DNA of 64,000 nt from an uncultured Bacteroidales bacterium (GCA_937916465.1 CALFTK010000061.1:62001-126000), one strand, 5' to 3'. Counted from the first letter of the stretch, positions 9,484-19,164 are shown. Program-made: numbers and translations. The notes: generated by a model not told the origin, from the letters alone.

Positions 9484-10176
9484 ATGGCTTTATCAGATTA
9501 TAGTTTTATAGCAGAAAGATTGGAGAATATAAGGGCTACTTTGGCTCCCGGTGTTGATTTGGTGGCAGTGTCGAAAACGCATCCTGTTGAAGCTCTGCAG
9601 GCTGCTTACAATGCAGGACAGCGTATCTTTGGCGAAAACAAAGTTCAGGAGATGACAATGAAACAGGCCCTGTTGCCTAATGATATTGAGTGGCATTTTA
9701 TAGGGCACGTTCAGAGAAATAAAATCAAGATGATGGCTCCATACGTTTCAGTAATTCAAGGCGTGGATAATTTTGAAAAACTGGTAGAGATTGACAAACA
9801 GGCCAAAAAGTACGATAGGAATATTAAATGCTTGTTGCAAATACATATAGCTGCAGAAGATACCAAGTTCGGATTTTCTCCCGAAGAGTCTCTGCAGATG
9901 CTTGCAACCACTCCTTGGCGCGAATTGACAAATATCACCATAGCAGGTGTAATGGGAATGGCTACATTCACAGATAATTTACAACAGGTAAAACAGGAAT
10001 TTGAAACTATGGTTGCTCTGTTTAACAACATAAAACAGCGTTACTTTGCTGACTGTGACAGCTTCTCTATGATTTCGGCCGGAATGAGTGACGATTATCA
10101 ACTTGCTATGGATGCCGGCAGTAATTTAGTCAGGATAGGTAGCAGTATTTTTGGAGCAAGAGATTACAGCAAATAA
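9484..10176 (+). CDS. YggS-family pyridoxal-phosphate homeostasis protein
   Basis: The 230-residue single-domain PLP-binding TIM barrel (PLPHP/YggS) keeps free vitamin B6 levels in balance and has no known enzymatic activity. The PLP lysine is in LVAVSKTHP near residue 30; FGENKVQEM, WHFIGHVQRNK, and the phosphate-binding SAGMSDDYQLAMDAGSNLVR end are all present. The start at 9484 gives a typical length. A TAAGTTTG box at 9451-9458 could be its -7 element but has no proper -33 partner. The gene ends at a bidirectional terminator shared with the acyl-CoA ligase. Confidence 0.93.
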   Translation: MALSDYSFIAERLENIRATLAPGVDLVAVSKTHPVEALQAAYNAGQRIFGENKVQEMTMKQALLPNDIEWHFIGHVQRNKIKMMAPYVSVIQGVDNFEKLVEIDKQAKKYDRNIKCLLQIHIAAEDTKFGFSPEESLQMLATTPWRELTNITIAGVMGMATFTDNLQQVKQEFETMVALFNNIKQRYFADCDSFSMISAGMSDDYQLAMDAGSNLVRIGSSIFGARDYSK

Positions 10177-10212
10177 AAAAACGGAGCATCACTTTATTGG
10201 GTAATGCTCCGT
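10175..10212. terminator. Bidirectional terminator between yggS and the ligase gene
   Basis: ACGGAGCAT (10181-10189) pairs with ATGCTCCGT (10204-10212). Six A before the stem serve the minus-strand gene, and a T-rich tail serves the plus-strand gene. Confidence 0.8.
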
Positions 10213-10228
10213 CTTCTTTATATAGGTT

Positions 10229-11890
10229 TTAATCTTTCTGATACAGGAATCGTTTGATACTCTTTTTAGGGGTCTTTTCAAACTCTTCGTGATAAATTCT
10301 TATCTGTGATACCTGTTCGTATGCCGGCAAGATGCTGTTCAGTTCAATTCTGTTCTGTTCCATAGCTACAGCAATCTGTTCTTCTGTCATATTAGCCTTC
10401 ATGGTTTCATCAAAATCGGGATATACTAACGCAACCAGTTTACCCTGGTCTGAAATAACCAACGATTCTGATACGTATGGCATATTGTTCAGATGATCTT
10501 CTATCTCTTCCGGATAGATGTTCTGTCCTGAAGGACCTAAGATAAGACTCTTGCTGCGTCCTTTTATAAATACGTTGCCTTCGCTGTCTATAATACCTAA
10601 ATCGCCGGTATATAGCCATCCGTCTTTATCTATAGACTCTTCTGTAAGTTTGTCGTTTTTGTAATAACCTAACATAACGTTTGGACCACGGCAGATAATT
10701 TCACCCGGTATGTTTTCTGGGTCTTTACTCAAAACCTTAACCTCCATATTCAGAGCAGCTTTACCACAAGAACCCGGTTTGAATTTATCCCAAGCTTCGT
10801 AAGATATAATAGGTCCGCACTCTGTCGCACCATAACCTACGGTATATGGGAATTTTACTTCTGCAAGCAGTTTTTCCACGTCCTGATTAAATGCAGCACC
10901 ACCTATTATTATTTCATAGAGGTTTCCTCCAAAGGCGGTGATAAGTTCGTCGCGAATCTTCTTCTTAATCTGGTCGTTTACCAATGGAACCTTTAGAAGC
11001 ATCTTCATTGATGGAGTCTGTAACTTGGGCAGAACATTCTTTTTGATGATTTTCTCTACTACCAAAGGTACTGCAACAATCAGTGCCGGTTTTAGTTCGT
11101 TAAAGGCCTGGAAGATAATCTTTGGACTTGGCAGACGTGTTAAGAAATATACGTGACATCCCTTTAGGAATTCGTACATAAATTCAAAAGAGAAACTGTA
11201 CATGTGTGCCATAGGTAGCATAGAGATAATTACATCGCCCGGTTTTAGGTGTGGTATAACGTGCAGGCCGAACATATAATTGTTAATTATAGATCTGTTA
11301 GGCAGCATTACGCCTTTTGAAAATCCTGTTGAACCGGATGTGTAGTTTATCATTGCTAACTCTTCGTCAAAAGTTTCAACGTAGTTAACATCGTCTTTGG
11401 AAAAATCTTTAGGGTATTTTTTACCAAATAGTTCGTTCATGTGTTCACGCGCATGTGTAATCTTCTCATTGCGCGATATTACCACCTGATAACCCTCCAT
11501 CAATATTATTCCTTCTACAGCCGGCATGGAAGATTCGTTCAGATTCTCCCAAACCTGTTCGCCTACAAAGAATAACTTTGCTTCTGAATGGTTAACTATG
11601 TTATGAACGTTGTCGGCTTTGAATTCGTGTAGAATTGGAACCACAACAGCCCCGTATGAGATACCTGCCAAGCAGGCTACTGCCCAATTGGAACTGTTTT
11701 TTCCGCATAACGCAATTCTGTCTCCTCTCTCAATCCCTGCCTCTTCAAACAGAATATGCAGTTTTGCTATGCGCTCTGCCACATCTCTGTAAAGCAGGGT
11801 TGCACCTTTATAGTCTGTAAATGCCTCTCTATCCCAATGGCTCTTTAAAGACTTCTCAATTAGTGCAGTCAAACAATTGTTATTTGCCAT
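10229..11890 (-). CDS. AMP-forming acyl-CoA synthetase/ligase
   Basis: The 553-residue enzyme belongs to the ANL superfamily and probably activates a long-chain fatty acid as acyl-AMP then acyl-CoA. Visible motifs are the P-loop-like NYTSGSTGFSKGVM (about 180-195), YGATECGPIISYE (A5), GWLYTGDLG (A7) and GRSKSLILGPSGQNIYPEEIE (A8 hinge region). The C-terminal lid KTPKKSIKRFLY contains the catalytic lysine region. I start at 11890 (MANNNCLTAL) because a TACATTTG promoter box at 11921-11928 falls inside the longer frame. The substrate cannot be told from sequence. Confidence 0.9.
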   Translation of the reverse strand: MANNNCLTALIEKSLKSHWDREAFTDYKGATLLYRDVAERIAKLHILFEEAGIERGDRIALCGKNSSNWAVACLAGISYGAVVVPILHEFKADNVHNIVNHSEAKLFFVGEQVWENLNESSMPAVEGIILMEGYQVVISRNEKITHAREHMNELFGKKYPKDFSKDDVNYVETFDEELAMINYTSGSTGFSKGVMLPNRSIINNYMFGLHVIPHLKPGDVIISMLPMAHMYSFSFEFMYEFLKGCHVYFLTRLPSPKIIFQAFNELKPALIVAVPLVVEKIIKKNVLPKLQTPSMKMLLKVPLVNDQIKKKIRDELITAFGGNLYEIIIGGAAFNQDVEKLLAEVKFPYTVGYGATECGPIISYEAWDKFKPGSCGKAALNMEVKVLSKDPENIPGEIICRGPNVMLGYYKNDKLTEESIDKDGWLYTGDLGIIDSEGNVFIKGRSKSLILGPSGQNIYPEEIEDHLNNMPYVSESLVISDQGKLVALVYPDFDETMKANMTEEQIAVAMEQNRIELNSILPAYEQVSQIRIYHEEFEKTPKKSIKRFLYQKD

Positions 11891-11920
11891 ATTATATGTT
11901 AAATGTAGTGTGTAGTACTG

Positions 11921-11928
11921 CAAATGTA
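11921..11928 (-). promoter_or_regulatory. -7 promoter box of the acyl-CoA ligase gene
   Basis: The minus strand reads TACATTTG, 31 bp before the ATG at 11890. No -33 match at 19-20 bp was seen. Confidence 0.55.
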
Positions 11929-12068
11929 GTAAAAAAATGTAATAGTACTCTATTTGTACCTGAATGTGTGGTCAAATATCCCCCTCCTGTGGTGAATTTG
12001 ACATTTTGAATTGTAATAGATAAGTAGATTGGTTACTCTGGAGATGCTTTATCTATGTGAATGGGCGA

Positions 12069-12305
12069 TTAGTCAATATCAGCAAAGAATTCTTTAAGTG
12101 TGATTTTGTGAATGTCAACAATTTTTAACAAAGAGTTTAATGTTATATTGTTGCCTTTTTCCATGCGCCAATAGCTGACTCTGTTTAGACCATGTTCGTA
12201 TGCGAATATTTCTGCGCTTGAATATCCCATTCCGATACGTAACCTTTTAATTTTTTGCCCAATGCTTAAAAAACGTGAATCAATGTCAGATATATTCTTT
12301 GCCAT
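12069..12305 (-). CDS. XRE-family helix-turn-helix regulator
   Basis: A 78-residue protein made up almost entirely of one Cro/C1-type HTH domain: LGQKIKRLRIGMG-like start (SIGQKIKRLRIGMGYSSAEIF, helix 1-2), the recognition helix near LNRVSYWRMEKG, and ITLNSLLKIVDIHKITLKEFF. It has its own excellent promoter at 12322-12352. It is divergent from the three-gene secreted repeat-protein cluster that starts at 12522, so control of that cluster is a reasonable guess, but no shared operator is obvious. It could equally be an orphan regulator. Confidence 0.85.
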   Translation of the reverse strand: MAKNISDIDSRFLSIGQKIKRLRIGMGYSSAEIFAYEHGLNRVSYWRMEKGNNITLNSLLKIVDIHKITLKEFFADID

Positions 12306-12321
12306 ATACTTATTTTTCTGG

Positions 12322-12352
12322 CAAATATAGAATGATACTACAAATATTCAAA
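12322..12352 (-). promoter_or_regulatory. Promoter of the XRE regulator
   Basis: On the minus strand TTTG (12352-12349), exactly 19 bp, then TATATTTG (12329-12322): a textbook Bacteroidetes promoter. The start codon is 17 bp downstream. Confidence 0.85.
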
Positions 12353-12428
12353 CCTAATAATTAAAACCTAAAAACGGAAACAGAAAATAAAAAACCGCAA
12401 AAATTATGAGATATTTGAAGAGATTATA

Positions 12429-12436
12429 TATTTTTG
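12429..12436 (+). promoter_or_regulatory. Candidate -7 box of the secreted repeat-protein operon
   Basis: TATTTTTG followed by CG matches TAnnTTTG and lies 86 bp before the ATG at 12522. The nearest TTTG is only 11 bp upstream, so the -33 element is not convincing. Confidence 0.45.
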
Positions 12437-12521
12437 CGAAGGTTTATATTATAATATTAAATTGTGAAATGAGACGTGGCTTTGAAAAAATATTAATAAA
12501 CAAATCAACATTTACAAAACA

Positions 12522-13565
12522 ATGAAAAAGAATTTAATTGTAACTGCAGCAATGCTGTTTGCATTCTGTGGAGCCGTACAGGCAAAAAATTGGCGTATTA
12601 ACAGTGATCCGGAAGCTAAAGCAGACTTCCTAAGTATTAACGATGCATTGGCCAGTCTTGATGTTTATCCCGGTGATGTTCTGTATCTGGACCCGGGTTG
12701 TCATCTGCCTTATCAGAATGTTACTAAAGGTGTGACTATTATTGGTACCGGATATAATTTGAGTGGTGCGGTAGAAGAGGCTTTTGTAGATGGATTTGAA
12801 TTTAAAGCAGGTGATGTAAAATTATATGGTATTAATATAACAGGTAATATTAGTAGTCCTTACAGCGGTAGTGGTAATAATATTACGATAGAACGCTGCA
12901 AAACGCGTAATATTGATTTTTATTACGCAGGAACTAATCTGAAAGTTCTAAATTGTTATGTAGCCGGTAATGTTAATGGCGGTGGTAAAGGTGTTCAGTT
13001 GAGAAACTCAATTGTATTGGGACGTGTGCAAAACATAAAAAATGGAATAATTAGGAATTGTGTGATTATTTCCGATTGTGGAAATTCTACTAGCACCTAT
13101 GAGCATGTGTTGTCTAGCATTACAAATACATCTATTACTAATAATATAATAATAAATACTAATACAGCGTCCAAAGTTGAAGGTAATACTACTGTTTTCT
13201 TTAATCATCAGACCATATCCAACACATCGGAAACAGATGCTAATAGTATAAATAATAATATTCTAAGTACTGACGCAGAACATTCATTTGATATATATAA
13301 ATCCAACTACTTTATTGGCGCTACAATAGAAGATGTATTTGAATGGAAAGGAACATTAGATGAACGTTTTACTCTGAAAGAAGGAAGTCCTGCAATAGGA
13401 GCCGGTACAAATGGCGTAGATTGTGGTGTGTATGGCGGTGTGTATCCGTATGTGGTTTCCGGTCTTCCAAAATTTGTTCCATATATATCGGAGTCAAATA
13501 TTCCTACTACTCCAACAGATGGTAAATTGAATATTACTTTGAAAATAAAGAGTCAGAATGAATAA
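12522..13565 (+). CDS. Secreted right-handed beta-helix protein
   Basis: 347 residues with a clear signal peptide (MKKNLIVTAAMLFAFCGAVQA, cleavage near 21). The body is Asn/Ile/Gly-rich with the rhythm of a parallel beta-helix (ITIERCKTRNIDFYYAG, NLKVLNCYVAG, GVQLRNSIVLG, GIIRNCVIIS), as in pectate-lyase-like and adhesin folds; no catalytic residues can be named. The C-terminal stretch PAIGAGTNGVDCGVYGG is the usual end of Bacteroidetes beta-helix surface proteins. It is the first of three overlapping genes: its last 8 bases overlap the start of the next. The likely role is as a surface or matrix protein; the function is unknown. Confidence 0.75.
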   Translation: MKKNLIVTAAMLFAFCGAVQAKNWRINSDPEAKADFLSINDALASLDVYPGDVLYLDPGCHLPYQNVTKGVTIIGTGYNLSGAVEEAFVDGFEFKAGDVKLYGINITGNISSPYSGSGNNITIERCKTRNIDFYYAGTNLKVLNCYVAGNVNGGGKGVQLRNSIVLGRVQNIKNGIIRNCVIISDCGNSTSTYEHVLSSITNTSITNNIIINTNTASKVEGNTTVFFNHQTISNTSETDANSINNNILSTDAEHSFDIYKSNYFIGATIEDVFEWKGTLDERFTLKEGSPAIGAGTNGVDCGVYGGVYPYVVSGLPKFVPYISESNIPTTPTDGKLNITLKIKSQNE

Positions 13566-16527
13566 TATTATCTTTAACCACAAGCATATAGCCCGGTGGT
13601 TGATGATATGTATTGGATTATGGTATAGCCTTTCACTGACTGCGCAAGGTTATGTTGAATACTTTTGGAATAATGACCCCGGAATGGGAAAGGGTACAAA
13701 AGTGGCGGTCAATAGTGGTCTTGTTCAGTTTGAATTGTCAACAGAATCGTTACCAGCAGGTGTTAATCTATTGGGGATAAGAGTTATAGATGGTAACTAT
13801 TATTCTTCAACTTTGTTACATACTGTACTCAAAGCATCTGTAATTAACAAAGAATCAAGGGTAGAGTACTTTTGGGATGTTGATCCAGGTATGGGAAATG
13901 CCATTGAGTATCCTGTGACAGTGAGCGGTGAAGAGGTGACTATAGAAATGGCAATACCTACAGATACTCTTTCTGCCGGGGCCCATTTATTGGGTATAAG
14001 AGTCTTCAATGGGGGGTGGTCCCAAACGTATCATCAGATGGTAGCAGTTGCAAGTAATTCAGCTTTGGTAGATAAATTGGAATACTTTTGGGATGAAGAT
14101 CCGGGGTATGGCAAGGCTACACAGATGGATGTGACTGATAAGGACAGTATAGTAACTGCAAGCCTTCTAATTCCGACCGATGTTTTAACTACCGGTGTAC
14201 ATTTGTTTGGATATCGTGTAGGAAGCGGTGATGTATGGTCTCAAACTTATACATCTTTGGTGGCAATGTCTGCCAATAAAGGAAAATTGGAGTCTCTGGA
14301 ATATTTTTGGGATAACGATCCGGGAATAGGAAATGCATATAAATATGAAATTTCCGCTGCCTCTATAGATTCTGTTGTAACAATGCAGATTCCTACTGAT
14401 ACATTATCAACAGGTGTTCATTTGTTGGGTATTCGTTCGTGTTATGGCGGTTGGTCTCAAACAAATTTGAGCTATGTTGCAATATCCGGAAATGATATGG
14501 GTATTGAAGAAATAGAGTATTTCTGGGACGATGATCCGGGAATAGGAGAAGCTATTCCTTATGCAATTTCAACAGGTGTTAATGATTCTATTTATACATT
14601 ACAGATTCCTACCGATACGTTATCTGCAGGAATTCACTTGTTAGGTATTCGTTCTCGTTGTGGAGAATGGTCGCAGACAACATTGAGCTACATTGCTATT
14701 TCTAAGAATGGAGGTGCAATAGAACGCGTAGAGTATTATTGGGATGAAGATCCGGGTTATGGAAATGCTATAGAATTGCCATTTAGTGGAGATACTGTGG
14801 CATTTGTAGATGCAGAGCTACCTGCACCTGAATCTTATGGAACTCACGTATTGCATATTCGTGCTATGTCAAATGGAATATGGAGTGCTCCACTTATAAA
14901 GAAATACTGTATGAATGCTACACCTGCATTCGAATTGGACAGCGATACATTATGTGTGGGTGAACAATTTATTGTCTATAACATGACAGAGGGCGCGGCA
15001 GATTCTACTGTATTTATGTGGGATATGAATGGAGATGGTAAAATTGATTACACAGGATCTGATGATTTTGTATATTCATATACTAAAGCTGGTAATTATA
15101 TGATTTCATTAGGAGTTAAAACAGTTGGTGATTGTGTGTCTTCTTGCTTTAAAGCTGTTACAGTTTTATCAACCGATGCTCCTAAGGTAACATTAAAAGC
15201 TTCAACACAGTCTGTATGTGAAGGTGATGAAATTCGTTTACAAGCAACGCCAACAAATGCTGGTGACAAACCTATGTTTGAGTGGTTGCTAAATGATTCT
15301 GTAATAGCTGTAGGGCCTGAAGATACTTTGATGGTGTCTGGACTTAAGGATTATGATAAAGTTCAAGTTCGTGTAATATCATCAAATCCTTGCGCTTCTA
15401 TTGCTTATGCTTTGTCATCTAAGTTGACAATACGTGTCAGACAGAATCCGGTCGTAAATATCGCATCATATTTCCCTGTATATACTACAGAATCTTCGTA
15501 TATACTATCCGGTGGAACTCCTGAAGGCGGAAAGTATTACATCAATGGAAAGGAAGCATCTTTATTTAATCCTAAACGTAATGAAGTAGGTACCTATATG
15601 GTTTCTTATTCTTATGCAAATTCGTATGGTTGTGTTACTACTGCAACTACTGCTTTTGAGTTAAAACTACCTACAGAGAAATCATTGTTGCTTGGCGATG
15701 TGAACAAAGATGAAGTAATTGACATTATGGATATTTTATGTGAGGTTGATTATGTATATGGTATGACATTCCCAACATTCAATATGTTGACAGCCGATAT
15801 CAATAAAGATAAAGGCATAAATGTTGCAGATATTGTTGGAATTAGTGGCATTATTCTTGATGATTATTCGGCTGTTGCCAAATCGCAGGTTAGAACTTCT
15901 TATAAGATGAATAGACTGATTTCGACAGACGCTTTCGCAAAAAGAAATGATGATGCAATTCTTAATTTTAAGGTTGAATCAGGTTCTGTTGTTAGTGGAC
16001 TTCAGTTTGATATCACTATGCCGGAAGGTATAGAATTGTCTTCTAATACTGAAGGTTTGATTGTAAGAAGAAAACCAAATACGGAAGAGAATACCTATAC
16101 TGTTATGACTTACTCGACACAGTTAAAATCAATTAGAGGTTCGTTTGATATTAAAGCATCCGTACCATCTAATTTTGTATCAGGTGAATATCCTATAGAA
16201 CCGGTCAATGTGGTGATGGTGACAAATAGTATGGATGTTATAGAAACAAATTTGATAGGTGGAACTCTTTATGTGGGTAACTTTACTAATGTTCAGAATA
16301 ATCCTAACGGTATTCAGGTTATTATTGAAAAGAGTGGAGTACGCATAATGAATGCTATTGGTCAAGTAATGACTATAACAGATTCTTCCGGACGTTTTAT
16401 TATCGCAGAGGAAATGTCGGCAAATAATCAACTTGTCGAACTGACTACTATGCAAAACGGAACATATTTGATAGAGATTACTACTGATGATAATCCTGTA
16501 ATAACCAAAATTTTATGGAAACAATAA
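13558..16527 (+). CDS. Large secreted protein: six EYFWD repeats, PKD, dockerin-like, sorting domain
   Basis: 989 residues with an N-terminal signal (about 1-28). Six repeats of 70-73 residues, each opening EYFWxxDPGxG, start near residues 32, 101, 174, 246, 318 and 390 and share IPTDTLSxGxHLLGIR. A PKD-like domain (about 465-540, VFMWDMNGDGKIDY), an Ig-like segment, then a dockerin-like pair of calcium loops (GDVNKDEVIDIMDI near 711 and ADINKDKGINVADIVG near 745) follow. A cohesin-like beta-sandwich (about 790-900) and a T9SS type A-like end (IMNAIGQVM, NGTYLIEI, ITKILWK) complete it. It starts inside the upstream gene and overlaps the next by one base. Exported or surface-anchored; function unknown. 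Confidence 0.75.
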   Translation: MNNIIFNHKHIARWLMICIGLWYSLSLTAQGYVEYFWNNDPGMGKGTKVAVNSGLVQFELSTESLPAGVNLLGIRVIDGNYYSSTLLHTVLKASVINKESRVEYFWDVDPGMGNAIEYPVTVSGEEVTIEMAIPTDTLSAGAHLLGIRVFNGGWSQTYHQMVAVASNSALVDKLEYFWDEDPGYGKATQMDVTDKDSIVTASLLIPTDVLTTGVHLFGYRVGSGDVWSQTYTSLVAMSANKGKLESLEYFWDNDPGIGNAYKYEISAASIDSVVTMQIPTDTLSTGVHLLGIRSCYGGWSQTNLSYVAISGNDMGIEEIEYFWDDDPGIGEAIPYAISTGVNDSIYTLQIPTDTLSAGIHLLGIRSRCGEWSQTTLSYIAISKNGGAIERVEYYWDEDPGYGNAIELPFSGDTVAFVDAELPAPESYGTHVLHIRAMSNGIWSAPLIKKYCMNATPAFELDSDTLCVGEQFIVYNMTEGAADSTVFMWDMNGDGKIDYTGSDDFVYSYTKAGNYMISLGVKTVGDCVSSCFKAVTVLSTDAPKVTLKASTQSVCEGDEIRLQATPTNAGDKPMFEWLLNDSVIAVGPEDTLMVSGLKDYDKVQVRVISSNPCASIAYALSSKLTIRVRQNPVVNIASYFPVYTTESSYILSGGTPEGGKYYINGKEASLFNPKRNEVGTYMVSYSYANSYGCVTTATTAFELKLPTEKSLLLGDVNKDEVIDIMDILCEVDYVYGMTFPTFNMLTADINKDKGINVADIVGISGIILDDYSAVAKSQVRTSYKMNRLISTDAFAKRNDDAILNFKVESGSVVSGLQFDITMPEGIELSSNTEGLIVRRKPNTEENTYTVMTYSTQLKSIRGSFDIKASVPSNFVSGEYPIEPVNVVMVTNSMDVIETNLIGGTLYVGNFTNVQNNPNGIQVIIEKSGVRIMNAIGQVMTITDSSGRFIIAEEMSANNQLVELTTMQNGTYLIEITTDDNPVITKILWKQ

Positions 16528-19031
16528 TGAGACAGATATTTAATAATATTCAGAAAAAGATTTGTCTATCTTTAATGTTGTTTGTATGTGGCTCGCTATT
16601 ACAGGCTCAGAATAATGTGTTAAAGATAGAGTCCGATACAGTTTCTAGAGATACAGATATATCGTTGTCTGTATCTTTGGAGAATGAATCAGAAATATCG
16701 GGAGGACAGTTTAGTGTTTCGGTGCCAGATGGGTTTGTTATTAAGACTATTACATTGTCGGACGAAAGAAAGAATGGTCATACTTTAGATTATAGATTGA
16801 ATAGCAATTCAACTTCTGCTATGGTGATGTTCTATTCGCAACCGACTGCTACCATTAAGGGTAATAGTGGCTCTATAGTTGATTTGGTAATTACTGTGCC
16901 TAAAGAATTAAGTGCTGGTGATTATCCTATTTTGCTGTCTGAAGTAAAGTTAGCTGTTAATGCAACCACTGTGGCTAAATCATCTTTTGAAAATGGCTAT
17001 CTTACCATTGAAGAGATGTTTGATGTTAAGGTGGAAACTTCAGTAGGTGGTACTGTTACAGGTGGTGGAAGTTATGAAATGAATTCAGTGGCTGAAATAG
17101 TTGCGATACCTGATGAAGGCTATCATTTTGAACAATGGTCAGATGGTTCAAAAGATAATCCATACCGTTTTCAAGTAACGGAATCTACGGTTATTAGAGC
17201 ATCCTTTTTACCGAATGAATACAAATTGGAGTTCATAATTGATGGTGAAGTTTATCAAACCGCTTCTGTATCTTATGGCTCATCTCTTGTATTGCCTGAA
17301 GTTGCCGAACGTGAAGGTTACACCTTTAGCGGTTGGAGTGGTGTACCGGAAACCATGCCTGCCAATGACATTACCATCACCGGTAGTTTTGCAGTAAATT
17401 ATTATACTGTAAAATACTATCTGGATGGTGAATTGTTCTCAACAGAAGAAGTTGCTTATGGCTCTGCAATACCTACCCCTGAAATACCTTCCAAGGAGGG
17501 TTATAACTTTGATGGTTGGCAAGATATTCCGGCAGCCATGCCTGCCGAAGATGTTGTCTTGCATGGTACCTACAGTATCAACAAAGATATGAAGTATAAT
17601 GTCATTTACATGGTTGATGGTGTGGAATACAAACGTGTATCTGTTTCATATCAAGATCCTATTGTGTTGATAGCTGAACCGGAGAAAGAAGGTTATACAT
17701 TCAGTGGCTGGAGTGAAGTTCCAGAGCTTATGCCATTAAAAGATGTAACAGTGATAGGAACCTTTACTGTTAATGAGTATCAGGTTACTTACATATTGGA
17801 TGGTGAAGTTTATCAAACCGCTTCTGTAGCTTATGGCTCATCTCTTGTATTGCCTGAAGTTTCCGAACGTGAAGGTTATACCTTTAGCGGTTGGAGTGGT
17901 GTACCGGAAACCATGCCATCTGAAGATGTGACTATAGAGGGAACCTTTACAATCAACAGTTACAAACTGACTTACTTGGTTGATGGTGAAGAGTATCACA
18001 CCGAATTGGTAGAGTATGGAAAAGCAATCACGATGCTTGCTGAACCAACTAAGGATGGTTATACTTTCAGTGGTTGGAGTGGTGTACCGGAAACCATGCC
18101 TGCAAAAGACGTTACCGTAACCGGTAGTTTTTCAGTGAATTATTATACTGTAGAATACTATTTGGATGGTGAATTGTTCTCTTCAGAAAAAGTAGCTTTT
18201 GGTTCAGTAATACCTACACCTGAAGTACCTTCTAAGGAAGGCTATAACTTTGACGGTTGGCAGAATGTTCCATCTACAATGCCTGCTAAAGATATTGTAA
18301 TAAATGGTAGTTACAGCATCAACAAAGATATGAAGTATAATGTTATTTACATGGTTGATGGTGTAGAATACAAACGTGAATCTGTCTCATATCAAGATCC
18401 TATAGTATTGATAGCCGAACCTGAAAAGGAGGGTTATACTTTCAGTGGTTGGAGCGAAGTTCCTGAACTTATGCCATTAAAAGATGTAACTGTTATTGGA
18501 TCCTTTGCTGTTAATGAGTATCAGGTTATATACGTATTGGATGGTGAAGTTTATCAAACCGCTTCTGTTGCTTATGGTTCCACGCTTGTATTGCCTGAAG
18601 TTGCCGAACGTGAAGGTTATACCTTTAGCGGTTGGAGTGGCGTTCCGGAAACCATGCCTGCTGAAGATATTGTTATAGACGGCACTTATATAGCTAATAT
18701 GTATCAACTGATTTATATTGTTGATGGAGAAAACTATGAAATACAGAATATTAGCTATGGTGAAACCATTATTCCAATAGCAGCTCCAACAAAGGAGGGA
18801 TATATATTCAGTGGATGGTCTGCTATTCCAGAAACAATGCCTGCAGAGGTTGTTGTTGTAATAGGAAGTTTCGTTGTTGATAATGTATCTCTTCCAATAA
18901 CAGAAAGTGTGGTAAATGTTTATTCTATTGATGGCAAATTACTTCTTAACAATGTTCATTTAGAAGATGCTAAAAAGAATTTGCAAAGAGGAATCTATAT
19001 AATTAATGGTTCGAAGATATTAATAGAATAA
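16527..19031 (+). CDS. Secreted protein with nine InlB-type B-repeats
   Basis: 834 residues with a signal peptide (MRQIFNNIQKKICLSLMLF, cleavage after LLQAQ). I use the ATG at 16527, which overlaps the previous stop as TAATG; 16515 is an in-frame alternative. Residues about 25-165 form a cohesin-like sandwich (ISLSVSLENESEISGGQFSV). Nine repeats of 61-64 residues (Listeria-Bacteroides/Flg_new type, GYTFSGWSxVPETMPAxD) fill 17217-18884. The end (VYSIDGKLLLNN, RGIYIINGSKILIE) resembles a short sorting-domain remnant. Such repeats occur in cell-surface adhesins. It is the last gene of the operon and is followed by a terminator. Confidence 0.8.
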   Translation: MRQIFNNIQKKICLSLMLFVCGSLLQAQNNVLKIESDTVSRDTDISLSVSLENESEISGGQFSVSVPDGFVIKTITLSDERKNGHTLDYRLNSNSTSAMVMFYSQPTATIKGNSGSIVDLVITVPKELSAGDYPILLSEVKLAVNATTVAKSSFENGYLTIEEMFDVKVETSVGGTVTGGGSYEMNSVAEIVAIPDEGYHFEQWSDGSKDNPYRFQVTESTVIRASFLPNEYKLEFIIDGEVYQTASVSYGSSLVLPEVAEREGYTFSGWSGVPETMPANDITITGSFAVNYYTVKYYLDGELFSTEEVAYGSAIPTPEIPSKEGYNFDGWQDIPAAMPAEDVVLHGTYSINKDMKYNVIYMVDGVEYKRVSVSYQDPIVLIAEPEKEGYTFSGWSEVPELMPLKDVTVIGTFTVNEYQVTYILDGEVYQTASVAYGSSLVLPEVSEREGYTFSGWSGVPETMPSEDVTIEGTFTINSYKLTYLVDGEEYHTELVEYGKAITMLAEPTKDGYTFSGWSGVPETMPAKDVTVTGSFSVNYYTVEYYLDGELFSSEKVAFGSVIPTPEVPSKEGYNFDGWQNVPSTMPAKDIVINGSYSINKDMKYNVIYMVDGVEYKRESVSYQDPIVLIAEPEKEGYTFSGWSEVPELMPLKDVTVIGSFAVNEYQVIYVLDGEVYQTASVAYGSTLVLPEVAEREGYTFSGWSGVPETMPAEDIVIDGTYIANMYQLIYIVDGENYEIQNISYGETIIPIAAPTKEGYIFSGWSAIPETMPAEVVVVIGSFVVDNVSLPITESVVNVYSIDGKLLLNNVHLEDAKKNLQRGIYIINGSKILIE
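17400..17957 (+). repeat. Higher-order repeat, copy 1 (modules B-C-A)
   Basis: A 558-bp in-frame block encoding three successive InlB-type modules. The same three module types recur in the same order at 18141-18698 with identical length and only scattered substitutions. Confidence 0.85.
18141..18698 (+). repeat. Higher-order repeat, copy 2 (modules B-C-A)
   Basis: Second 558-bp copy, offset 741 bp from copy 1. A single 183-bp module of a different type (17958-18140) separates the copies. Confidence 0.85.
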
Positions 19032-19049
19032 TACATCTGATATCTATTT

Positions 19050-19087
19050 AAGGCTTGGTTTGATTATAATCATTCCAAGCCTTTTTT
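19050..19087 (+). terminator. Terminator of the secreted repeat-protein operon
   Basis: AAGGCTTGG (19050-19058) pairs with CCAAGCCTT (19075-19083), followed by a run of T. It begins 18 bp after the stop of the B-repeat gene. Confidence 0.85.
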
Positions 19088-19164
19088 ATTAATAATTATG
19101 TAATGTCTAACTAAGGTGGCCGAGTATCACTGGATTTACTGGCCGACATTAAACCGGATTATGC

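Noticed and set aside
19091..19164. Imperfect repeats around GGCCGA between the B-repeat operon and the left 69-bp copy
   Set aside because: They are too short and irregular to call an IS end or operator with confidence, though they could mark the border of the ATPase island.
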